This document shows, in pieces, positions 16,115-24,114 of a stretch of 64,000 nt of DNA. The translations under genes were made by a program, and so were the position numbers. The stretch spans positions 69,700 through 133,699 of the forward strand of contig NZ_PKKM01000009.1 in assembly GCF_002847525.1 (NCBI RefSeq), given 5' to 3'. Under the pieces are notes generated by a model. That model saw only the letters and a list, made by a program, of their open reading frames with translations. It made no database searches and was not told the DNA's origin. Every line of letters begins with the position of its first letter. Within the stretch, counting starts at the first letter, position 1. The DNA comes from Schaalia odontolytica. GTDB lineage: Bacteria > Actinomycetota > Actinomycetes > Actinomycetales > Actinomycetaceae.

Positions 16115-17581
16115 TCAGTTCGTCTTGTTCGGATCGTCCGATTCTCCAGAGTCCGAGGATGATTCATCCGAGCCCGCCGAGGCCTCGTCCCCCGGCTCCA
16201 GCCCGTCCGCCCAGCCGAGCGTTCCATCGAGAAGAGAGTTGAGCGCGGCGTCGATATCCGCGTCCTCCTCAGCCGCCGCTCGCCGCAGCGTCAGGAACGT
16301 GTCGGGCGTTGCGAGCTCCGTCTCCGAGGGGACCATATCCGGGTGCGACCACAGGGCTTCGCGGGCATCGCGACCACCGTCGGCCTCCACCAGCGTAAAG
16401 ATGGAGGCAGCTCCCCGGGCCTGGCGCGGGCGCATCTTGAGGCCCATGAGGGTCCCGAGAATTTCCTCCGCGGGACCACCCGAGGCGCGGCGGCGACGCA
16501 TCATCTCGCGCAGCGCATCCGCGTGGGGGAGATAGGGCAGTGTCGCGCGGGCCGTGACGACCTCGACCCAGCCCTCGATGAGGGCAAGCATGGTCTCCAA
16601 ACGGGTGAGTGCGCGGCGCTGGTCCGGCGTCGTCGACAGCGCAAACACGCCGCCGCTGAGCGCCGACTCCACCGACGACGGGTCAGAGGGGTCAACCGAG
16701 CGGGCGGCCTCGGTGATTGCCTCCGTATCGATCGCGATCTGAGAGGCGTAGCGCTCGACCGCGCGCACGAGGTCACCCTCCAGCCACGGCACGGACGCGA
16801 AGAGACGTCGGTGGGCTGCTTCCCGGACAGCGAGGAACTGACGAACCTCGTCGAAGGGAATGTCGAGCCCCTCGGAGAACTGGGCGATGTTGTGGGGCAG
16901 GAGCGCCGCGTGCGAGGTGTCCGACAGGGGAATGCCTGTGTCGTAGGTGCCGAAGGACTCGCCCGCCAGGGCTGCCAGCACACGCGAGATCTGCGCGGAG
17001 AACATCATCGCGGAGAGGCGTGGCATCATCTCCTGCGTCTTGCCCAGCATTGCAGCCATGCCGTCGGGCAGCGACGGGGAATCCTCGAGGCCGCCCTCTC
17101 CAAACTGCTCCGACAGAGCCGCTGAGAGTGCGCGCGACACGTTTAGGGCGATCGGCTCGCAGATGCGCTTCCACGTGGGGATCGTGTTCTCCACCCACGA
17201 CACCCTGCTCCACACGCCTCGGGTCACGGGACCCGAGGCGAAATCCGTGACTGCGTCGAGCCACAGGTCTGCGACCGTCATCGCCTGGCGAGCCGCCTCG
17301 GCCTCGGTGGCGGTGGGGGCCGGATCGCCGCTGGCGTAGGCGGCCTGCTTCGCGCCGTCCTCCACCAAACGCCAATTGACAGGACCCGCCGTCGTATTCA
17401 TGAGGAACTGGAACTGGCCCATCGCCGCACGCATGCGCGCAGGATCGGAAAACTCCGCGGGCAGGTTCGCGGGATCAAAACCCTGGGCCTGCAAAGCGCG
17501 AGCGGCCTCCGCCGCGGCCTCGTCGCCCAACACGGAGCGCAGGAAATCCTCAAAGGGGGTGCCGGACTCGTTCTCGTTCAT
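16115..17581 (-). CDS. DUF2342 family, putative zinc-dependent metalloprotease
   Basis: A 488-residue actinobacterial protein of the DUF2342 family. The motif where an HExxH would be expected reads REAAHRRLF (about residue 250): the glutamate and last histidine remain, the first histidine is arginine. A preceding HNIAQF histidine could supply a ligand. The acidic Ser/Asp/Glu-rich C-terminus is disordered. Its neighbours are the uvrD2-side orphan and a divergent PDZ-Lon protease, the same set as in mycobacteria. Catalysis is unproven. Confidence 0.8.
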   Translation of the reverse strand: MNENESGTPFEDFLRSVLGDEAAAEAARALQAQGFDPANLPAEFSDPARMRAAMGQFQFLMNTTAGPVNWRLVEDGAKQAAYASGDPAPTATEAEAARQAMTVADLWLDAVTDFASGPVTRGVWSRVSWVENTIPTWKRICEPIALNVSRALSAALSEQFGEGGLEDSPSLPDGMAAMLGKTQEMMPRLSAMMFSAQISRVLAALAGESFGTYDTGIPLSDTSHAALLPHNIAQFSEGLDIPFDEVRQFLAVREAAHRRLFASVPWLEGDLVRAVERYASQIAIDTEAITEAARSVDPSDPSSVESALSGGVFALSTTPDQRRALTRLETMLALIEGWVEVVTARATLPYLPHADALREMMRRRRASGGPAEEILGTLMGLKMRPRQARGAASIFTLVEADGGRDAREALWSHPDMVPSETELATPDTFLTLRRAAAEEDADIDAALNSLLDGTLGWADGLEPGDEASAGSDESSSDSGESDDPNKTN

Positions 17582-17702
17582 GAATTCAGCCTAGCGAGCA
17601 CGCGTGCGACCGGGCTGACAAATCTCTGCGAAAACGCTGAGAGCTGAACGCAGCAGGCGGGGCGCGCGTGCGGTCGGGCCTCGCGTGGGACACAATGACA
17701 CG

Positions 17703-18899
17703 GTGAGTGACATGGAGATGACCTCGTCAGTTGACCGTCTACTAGCCTTCGAGCAAGCCCCGACGAAACGTGCGCCGATCGTCAGCTGGCGCATCCTCAC
17801 GGCAGTCCTGGCCGTCCTCGCGATGGTCATCATTCTCTTCGTGATCCCCGTCCCCTTTGTGGTCTCCAGCCCCGGACCGACCATCAATGTGTTGGCGTCC
17901 AACGAACAAGGTGTGCCCGTCTTCACTGTCGAAGGAACTAATCCTGAGACGGGGGAATCCGCGCAACAGGACGAGCCTCAATCCAGCCCGTACGAGGCAC
18001 CTGCGAAGCCGGGGCAGGGCCAGCTGCGCATGGTGACGGTCTCCGAATCGGGGGCTCCCGACGCCCGCCTGAACTTTGCTCAGCTCATTGCCGCGTACTT
18101 GGACCCGCACAGCACGATCACCGACTATGAGTCGAAGTATCCCCAGGGAACCACCCGCGAGCAGAACAACGAGGCTCAGCTGGCGATGATGCGTAATTCG
18201 CAGACGACCTCCCAGGTTGCCGCGCTCGAATACCTTGGATGGGATGTCCCTGCCACCGTCACGATCGAGGGCGCGGTCGAGGGATCCAACGCTGACGGGA
18301 TCGTCGAGAAGGGAGACATCCTGCGCGCTATCACCACCCCGGATGGAACGCGCCACGACGTGACGGATGCCAGTACGCCCTTCTCGCTCATGCGCACGGT
18401 CCCCGCGGGATCGCAGATGACGCTGACGGTCGAGAGAAACGGTGAGACCCGCGAGCTCTCCTTCGACTCTGTCGCGGCCTCGGCCACGGAAAGCGGATCC
18501 AAGCTGGGCATCTATCTCTCCGTGCAGCCCACCCTGCCCGTCACGATTTCCTTCAACCTCGACGGCATCGGAGGACCCAGCGCAGGCATGATGTTCTCCC
18601 TGGCCATCATCGACCGCATGACGCCGGGCGACATGACGGGTAACAACGCAATCGCCGGGACCGGCACCATGTCCTACGACGGTCAGGTCGGGGCCATCGG
18701 CGGCATCCAGCAGAAGCTGTGGGGCGCCCATCGCGATGGGGCCCAGTGGTTCCTCGCCCCCAGCACCAACTGTTCCGAGGTCGTCGGACACGTTCCCGAC
18801 GGCCTGCGCGTCGTCTCGGTATCCACCCTCGATGAGGCTGTCTTCGCGGTTCGCTCCATCGCCGACGGTACGGGAGACACCCTGCCGACCTGCCAGTAG
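17703..18899 (+). CDS. Membrane-anchored PDZ-Lon (S16) protease, YlbL type
   Basis: A 398-residue protein: short cytoplasmic N-terminus, one membrane helix (about 35-57), a PDZ domain in the middle (VEKGDILRAITTPDGTRHDV), then a Lon-type S16 domain. The Ser-Lys dyad is visible as S293 in GGPSAGMM and K338 in GGIQQKLWGA. It probably degrades or trims exported proteins outside the membrane. GTG 17703 is chosen because CACAAT ends six bases upstream, giving a leaderless start; an earlier in-frame GTG at 17685 lies before that hexamer. Confidence 0.9.
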   Translation: MSDMEMTSSVDRLLAFEQAPTKRAPIVSWRILTAVLAVLAMVIILFVIPVPFVVSSPGPTINVLASNEQGVPVFTVEGTNPETGESAQQDEPQSSPYEAPAKPGQGQLRMVTVSESGAPDARLNFAQLIAAYLDPHSTITDYESKYPQGTTREQNNEAQLAMMRNSQTTSQVAALEYLGWDVPATVTIEGAVEGSNADGIVEKGDILRAITTPDGTRHDVTDASTPFSLMRTVPAGSQMTLTVERNGETRELSFDSVAASATESGSKLGIYLSVQPTLPVTISFNLDGIGGPSAGMMFSLAIIDRMTPGDMTGNNAIAGTGTMSYDGQVGAIGGIQQKLWGAHRDGAQWFLAPSTNCSEVVGHVPDGLRVVSVSTLDEAVFAVRSIADGTGDTLPTCQ

Positions 18900-18948
18900 T
18901 GCTCTCACGCTCGCCCACCGCCCGCGGGCAGGAGGGGCGACAAAGGGC

Positions 18949-18985
18949 CCCCGGCCTCGTCCTTCTGGTCCGGACGAGGCCGGGG
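18949..18985. terminator. Terminator of two exact 12-mer repeats
   Basis: CCCCGGCCTCGT (18949-18960) and ACGAGGCCGGGG (18974-18985) face each other, extended by TCC/GGA, between converging genes. It would stop transcription from both sides. Confidence 0.75.
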
Positions 18986-18999
18986 CCTCCTCTATGCTC

Positions 19000-19569
19000 T
19001 CAGGCTTCCTCGTCCGTCACGGGCTCGAGGGATGCGCGCAGGGCGTCGACCAGCGCGGGGACGAGCGCCGAGCCCTGCCCGACCTTGTCGTCGGAGTCGA
19101 AGGCGCGGGTACGCAGCGCGCACCAGGACTCGCCCGTGCGCATGACTCCCACCGCGAGACGCACATCAGTGCGCAGCGGGTGGTTGGCGACGAACGCGAG
19201 GGCCTCCTCGGGATCCTCGGGGGCCTCGTCCTCGACCTCCGGAGGAACGACGATGCGCTCAACCGTGATTGCGGCACCCGGCACCGTCTCCGGCCACGCC
19301 AGGTGAGCCAGGACCTGCTCAATATCGTCGTCGGCCAGGTCCTCCTGGATGATCGCGCTCAGGTGCTCATCGCTGCCATCCCACCCCGAACGCAGCTGCT
19401 CGGCGATGTCAGCCGGCAGATTCGGGTCAGCCAGAAGCATCGCCGTCGGCACCAGCGCGTAGATCGAGGGCGCGTGATCCCACCCCACACGGGCAGCGCC
19501 CTTCTCGATATCGACAACCACATTGGCCAGCGCGATCTCGCGCGCGCTCGGCATCATCTCAACAGTCAT
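19000..19569 (-). CDS. PPA1309 family protein
   Basis: A protein of about 189 residues in the actinobacterial PPA1309 family, with the typical ALVPTAMLL, RSGWDGSDEHLSAIIQE, LAWPETVPGAAITVERIVVPP and ADVRLAVGVMR-like segments. Function unknown. A second in-frame ATG 9 bases upstream (19578) is possible, but GATTAT followed by seven bases leads to ATG 19569, and GGGAGG is too close to serve as a ribosome binding site. It lies between the PDZ-Lon and UPF0182 genes. Confidence 0.85.
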   Translation of the reverse strand: MTVEMMPSAREIALANVVVDIEKGAARVGWDHAPSIYALVPTAMLLADPNLPADIAEQLRSGWDGSDEHLSAIIQEDLADDDIEQVLAHLAWPETVPGAAITVERIVVPPEVEDEAPEDPEEALAFVANHPLRTDVRLAVGVMRTGESWCALRTRAFDSDDKVGQGSALVPALVDALRASLEPVTDEEA

Positions 19570-19670
19570 GCCTCCCATAATCTCACGGAGAGCGAATAAG
19601 ACCGAGGCGAAGTTACACCTGTGCCCGGCTACACTGGTTGGGAGCTATCGGTTTGACAGAGAGGAATGCC

Positions 19671-22600
19671 GTGAGCTTCGATTTTTCAGTCTTTCCCCCG
19701 GGTGGAGCGCGTGCTCCGCGAGACCCCGATCGTGCGCGCGCGCAACTCAAGGTGCGTAAGCCTGGCCCCGCCGGCATCACGATCGCAGCGCTGCTGATCA
19801 TCGGAGCCGTCATCTATGCGGCTTCCATCGTGTGGACCGAGATCCTGTGGTTCCGCCAGATGAGCGCCACCCGCGTCATTCTCACCCAGTGGGGCGCACA
19901 CATCGGCCTCTTCGTCGTCGGCTTCATTGTGGCGACCGCTCTTGTCTACTTCTCGATGGCCTTCGCGTACCGTCACCGCACCTCCTCGTCGAGGGGCGAG
20001 GCCTCGGCCGCCCTGCGCGGGTACCAGGAGGCCCTCGAACCCATGCGTCGCCTCGCCTTCTGGGGCGTCGCGCTCTTCTTTGGCTTCACGAACGGTGCCC
20101 GTCTGGCCACCGAATGGCAGACGCTCTTGCAATTCCTCAACCGATCCTCCTTCGGGCAGGTTGACCCCCAGTTCGGGCTCGACATCTCCTTCTTCGTGTT
20201 CGTGCTGCCCGCCGTTAAGGTGCTCGTCTCCTTCCTCATGACGGTCACCGGCATCGGCCTGGTCGCGGCGATCATCGTGTCCTACCTGTACGGCACGATC
20301 CGCCTGACTCCGCGCCCTCACGCCTCCAAGCAAGCGCGCCTGCAGACCGGCATGATGGCTGCCTGCCTGTCCCTGTTCATCGGCGTGAACTACTGGCTGG
20401 GCCGCTACGAACTACTCACCTCGGACTCGGGTTCCATCCACGGCGCCATGTACTCCGACATCAACGCAACCCTGCCCGCTCACTCGATTCTGGCCGTCAT
20501 CTCCGGCCTCGTTGCACTCCTCTTCGTGGTCGCTGCCTTTAAGGGCACGTGGCGCCTGCCCGTCGCCGGTGTCGCCGTGACGGTCGTTGCCGCGCTCGTC
20601 CTCGCTGGCGCGTACCCCGCCCTCGTCGAGCAGTTCCGCGTGCGCCCCAACCAGCGCAGCCTTGAATCTCCCTACATTCAGCGCAACATCGACGCCACGC
20701 TGGCCGCCTACGGCCTGCAGGACGTCGACTATCAGACGAACTACGACGCGGCCACCACGGCCTCGGCGGGACAGTTCGACAACGAATCGCTGACCTCCCA
20801 GGTGCGTCTGCTCGACCCGCAGGTCATTACGAAGACCGTCCAGCAGCTCCAGCAGTCGCGCCTGTACTACGGCTTCAACTCCGGGATGAAGGTCGACCGC
20901 TACAACGTCGGTGGCGAGCGCCGCGACACCGTCATCTCGGTGCGCGAACTCAACCTCTCGGGCCTGTCCGCCGAGCAGCAGACCTGGGTCAACCAGCACA
21001 CCGTCTACACGCACGGCTACGGTGCGGTCGCCGCCTACGGTAACCAGCTGACCAGCGACGGCCTGCCGTCCTACTGGGAGCAGTCCGTGCCCTCGGTCGG
21101 CGAGATGGGCGACTACGAGGAGCGCGTCTACTTCAGCCCCGGCTCGCCCGACTACTCGATTGTCGGAGCCCCCGAAGGCGCTGAGCCGCAGGAACTCGAC
21201 TACCCGGACGACACCGCGGTGGGCGGCCAGGTCTCCACGACTTTCGTCGGCAACGGCGGCCCCTCCGTGGGCAACGTGTGGAACAAACTCCTGTACGCGA
21301 TCAAGTTCGGCTCCACGGACCTGTTCTTCTCCTCTCAGACGAACGAGGCCTCGCAGATCCTCTACGACCGTGATCCTCTCCAGCGCGTCGCGAAGGTCGC
21401 CCCCTACCTGACACTCGAGCAGTCCGCCTACCCGGCGGTTGTCGACATGGACGGGGATGCCTCGACCCCCAAGCGCCTCGTGTGGGTCGTCGACGCGTAC
21501 ACGACCACGAACAACTATCCCTACGCTCAGCACGAGACACTCTCGAACGCCACCGTGGACTCTCGCTCCACCGAGGTTGGCCAGTACGTCCAGGCAAACA
21601 AGATCAACTACATGCGTAACTCCGTCAAGGCCATCGTCGACGCCTACGACGGCTCGGTGCGCCTGTTCCGCTGGGACGATCAGGACCCGATCCTGCGCAC
21701 CTGGGAAAAGATCTACCCCGGCAGCGTCGAGCCCGTCTCGGCGATCTCTGGCGACCTGATGAGTCACCTGCGCTACCCGGAGGACATGTTTAAGGTGCAG
21801 CGCAACCTGCTCGCCACGTACCACGTGACCGACGCCGCCGGCTTCTACTCCGGCGGTGACCGTTGGCGCCTGGCCGAGGAGACCTCGACCTACGGTGCTG
21901 CCTCCTCGGCCGCCGCGAGCCCGCGCGTCGACGCGATGGGTAATCCTCTGCCCGCGCCGACGGCCCTGCAGCCCCCGTACTACCTGACCATGCAGATGCC
22001 CGGCCAGGAGAGCGCTGAGTTCTCGCTGACCTCGGTCTTCGTGCCCGGTGGCGGCGGCGAGGGGCGTCGCGAGGCCATGGCCGGCTTCCTCGCGGTCGAC
22101 TCCGAGACCGGTAACACCCCCGGCCAGGTGCGCGAGGGATACGGCAAGCTCCGCCTGCTCGCCCTGCCTTCATCGACGACCGTGCCCGGCCCCGGCCAGG
22201 TACAGAACAAGTACGACTCCGACGAGAAGATCGCTACCCAGCTCAACCTGCTGAACCAGGCCGACTCGACAGTGATCCGAGGTAACCTCCTGACACTGCC
22301 GGTCGGCGGCGGCCTCCTCTACGTCCAGCCCGTCTACGTGCAGGGCACCGGCTCCGCGTCCTACCCCGTGCTCCGCTCGGTTCTGACCGCCTTCGGTGAC
22401 AAGGTCGGCTTCGCGCCCACCCTTGAGGAATCGCTGCGCCAGCTCGTCTCCGACGATGGAAACTCGTCCGTATCTTCTGGCACGACAAACCCCTCAACGG
22501 GGGATACCTCGCAGTCGGGCGCGACCTCCAGTGACGCGAACGCCCAGCTGGCGCAGGCCGTCAGCGACGCCGCGCAGGCGCTGCGCGACGCGGATGCGGC

Positions 22601-22781
22601 GATGAGCAAGTCTGACTGGACCGCCTACGGCGAGGCACAGACGCGTCTGCGCGATGCCCTGGCCCGCGCGGAGGCCGCCCAGACGGCCCTCGGCACCTCC
22701 TCGTCGGCGGCCTCGAGCTCGCCGACACCCAGCCCGAGCCCGACCACGTCGGCCCAATCGGGAACGCAAAGCGGCTCATAA
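19671..22781 (+). CDS. UPF0182 family membrane protein
   Basis: A 1036-residue protein with about seven hydrophobic helices in its first 330 residues (for example the stretch near 30-52 after RKPGPAGITIAALLI) and a large extracellular domain containing the conserved RPNQRSLESPYIQRNIDATLAAYG and NNYPYAQHETLSNA segments. The C-terminus is an Ala/Ser/Pro-rich tail. Function is unknown, though it is a conserved neighbour of the PDZ-Lon protease. GTG 19671 has AGAGG seven bases upstream; a TTG at 19638 is in frame but lacks such a site. Confidence 0.93.
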   Translation: MSFDFSVFPPGGARAPRDPDRARAQLKVRKPGPAGITIAALLIIGAVIYAASIVWTEILWFRQMSATRVILTQWGAHIGLFVVGFIVATALVYFSMAFAYRHRTSSSRGEASAALRGYQEALEPMRRLAFWGVALFFGFTNGARLATEWQTLLQFLNRSSFGQVDPQFGLDISFFVFVLPAVKVLVSFLMTVTGIGLVAAIIVSYLYGTIRLTPRPHASKQARLQTGMMAACLSLFIGVNYWLGRYELLTSDSGSIHGAMYSDINATLPAHSILAVISGLVALLFVVAAFKGTWRLPVAGVAVTVVAALVLAGAYPALVEQFRVRPNQRSLESPYIQRNIDATLAAYGLQDVDYQTNYDAATTASAGQFDNESLTSQVRLLDPQVITKTVQQLQQSRLYYGFNSGMKVDRYNVGGERRDTVISVRELNLSGLSAEQQTWVNQHTVYTHGYGAVAAYGNQLTSDGLPSYWEQSVPSVGEMGDYEERVYFSPGSPDYSIVGAPEGAEPQELDYPDDTAVGGQVSTTFVGNGGPSVGNVWNKLLYAIKFGSTDLFFSSQTNEASQILYDRDPLQRVAKVAPYLTLEQSAYPAVVDMDGDASTPKRLVWVVDAYTTTNNYPYAQHETLSNATVDSRSTEVGQYVQANKINYMRNSVKAIVDAYDGSVRLFRWDDQDPILRTWEKIYPGSVEPVSAISGDLMSHLRYPEDMFKVQRNLLATYHVTDAAGFYSGGDRWRLAEETSTYGAASSAAASPRVDAMGNPLPAPTALQPPYYLTMQMPGQESAEFSLTSVFVPGGGGEGRREAMAGFLAVDSETGNTPGQVREGYGKLRLLALPSSTTVPGPGQVQNKYDSDEKIATQLNLLNQADSTVIRGNLLTLPVGGGLLYVQPVYVQGTGSASYPVLRSVLTAFGDKVGFAPTLEESLRQLVSDDGNSSVSSGTTNPSTGDTSQSGATSSDANAQLAQAVSDAAQALRDADAAMSKSDWTAYGEAQTRLRDALARAEAAQTALGTSSSAASSSPTPSPSPTTSAQSGTQSGS

Positions 22782-22804
22782 TCGCAGTCGCGCACTGTTG
22801 CACT

Positions 22805-22838
22805 CGGCCCCGCTGTCACGACCTGTGACGCGGGGCCG
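22805..22838 (+). terminator. UPF0182 gene terminator
   Basis: CGGCCCCGC and GCGGGGCCG with inner GTCA/TGAC pairs form a strong stem, followed by GGGTGTTTTC. Confidence 0.8.
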
Positions 22839-22962
22839 GGTGTTTTCTCTCTATGGGGGAGCGGCGCTCGCGGCAAGACTGCCCTGTGTGCGTCGTTCAG
22901 TGTCACTACTATGGTGCAAAGCGTCCGCAGCGCGGACTCGTCAACGATGTGGAAGGAACCCC

Positions 22963-23775
22963 ATGACTGACCCCCGCAGCTCTCTGCCTGCCCCCACGGG
23001 TGTGCCCCAGCCGTTCGAGGTGCCGGCCTCGGCCGCTCCGACGATGCCCGCTCCGACCTCCGGCGTATTCGCGCCGTCTCCTGCCTACGCGGCTGCGCCG
23101 AACCCGAAGCGCCCCGTGCTGTCCACCCACGGGCGGATTGCCGCGTGGTTGGTCCTTGCCGTCAAGCTCATTTTCATCGTCAACCGTTTCATTCCCTACA
23201 GCAGTGAGCGCCTTGAGTACTACTTTGATAGGTTCACGGATGTCATGTTCTGGACGTGGCTGCTGCTCGATCTTGTGATCGTGGTGTTCCTGTTCCTGTA
23301 CGTGCGTCTGGGAATCAAGCCTCTGCGATACGTCGCCGCCGCTATCGTGCTCGTCGATTACTTCATCATCCTGCCCGTGTGGATCCACTTCCTGGGCGGA
23401 GACTGGCTGATCGCCTTTACTCCGCCAGAGTGGGAGGTCGGCGAAGTGGTGGCCTCCCTGCGATCACTCTTCATGTGGGTCCTCAAGTGGCTGTGCGTCG
23501 CATCTTCCTTCGTCCTGGTGATCCCGGACCGCAAGGTTCCCACGGTGTCGCAGCAGGGGGCTGTGCCCGCTCCTGGCGCTGCCCCGGTCGGCTACTACCC
23601 GCATGCGGCGGCACCGGCCCAGCCCGCTGCGCCCCAGGGTGCTCCCGTGCAGATGCCGACGACTCAGCCCGCGCCGCCCCAGGGTGCTCCCGTGCAGGTT
23701 CAGGCCTCGGGCCCTGTGCTTGCGCCTCCGAGTGGTGCCCCGCTCGTGCCCGGAACACCGGCGGATCCCGCGTAG
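22963..23775 (+). CDS. Membrane protein with Pro/Ala-rich ends
   Basis: A 270-residue protein I cannot assign to a family. The N-terminal 50 residues are Pro/Ala/Thr-rich; then four hydrophobic segments lie at about 57-75, 95-117, 120-140 and 165-190; the C-terminal 75 residues repeat PAQPAAPQGAPVQ-like units and are probably disordered. ATG 22963 follows GGAAGGAA. It sits just before initiator tRNA and the repeat-rich membrane protein at 24115, which has a similar overall plan. Confidence 0.75.
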   Translation: MTDPRSSLPAPTGVPQPFEVPASAAPTMPAPTSGVFAPSPAYAAAPNPKRPVLSTHGRIAAWLVLAVKLIFIVNRFIPYSSERLEYYFDRFTDVMFWTWLLLDLVIVVFLFLYVRLGIKPLRYVAAAIVLVDYFIILPVWIHFLGGDWLIAFTPPEWEVGEVVASLRSLFMWVLKWLCVASSFVLVIPDRKVPTVSQQGAVPAPGAAPVGYYPHAAAPAQPAAPQGAPVQMPTTQPAPPQGAPVQVQASGPVLAPPSGAPLVPGTPADPA

Positions 23776-23890
23776 GATTCCGAGTAGGGCGTTGATTCTG
23801 CGCGTCCTGACAGCGCTCCGTCGCTAGGACGTACATCACCGCGTTCGGTTTGTGTCCACCCGGATGATGCTCTAGACTATTTAGAGCCGA

Positions 23891-23967
23891 CGCGGGGTGG
23901 AGCAGTTCGGTAGCTCGCCGGGCTCATAACCCGGAGGTCGCAGGTTCAAATCCTGTCCCCGCTACCA
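23891..23967 (+). tRNA. Initiator tRNA-fMet (CAU)
   Basis: A 77-base cloverleaf ending in encoded CCA. The acceptor stem has a mismatched first pair (C1 against T72), and the anticodon stem carries three consecutive G-C pairs (CCGGG/CCCGG) around CTCATAA, both initiator hallmarks. The T arm contains GGTTCAAATCC. Confidence 0.97.
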
Positions 23968-23972
23968 CCACA

Positions 23973-23998
23973 GACCCGGTCCCGTGAGGGGCCGGGTC
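23973..23998 (+). terminator. tRNA-fMet terminator
   Basis: GACCCGGTCCC pairs with GGGGCCGGGTC around GTGA, followed by TTTTGTTTG. Confidence 0.85.
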
Positions 23999-24034
23999 TT
24001 TTGTTTGTCACTTGTATTTCAGAGGGCAAACACC

Positions 24035-24063
24035 TTGACTAATACGCGTCTCGACGCGATAGT
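24035..24063 (+). promoter_or_regulatory. Sigma-70-type promoter of the repeat protein
   Basis: TTGACT (24035-24040), a 17-base spacer and GATAGT (24058-24063) precede the ATG at 24115; GAGAGGAA is the ribosome binding site. Confidence 0.6.
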
Positions 24064-24114
24064 ATTGCATGTTCGCCATCATGAACTGCGCCTTCGGGCG
24101 CGAGAGGAATAGAG

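Noticed and set aside
20412..21824. A 470-codon minus-strand frame
   Set aside because: Mirror frame of the UPF0182 gene, made of Val/Gly/Asp/Arg runs; no homology features.
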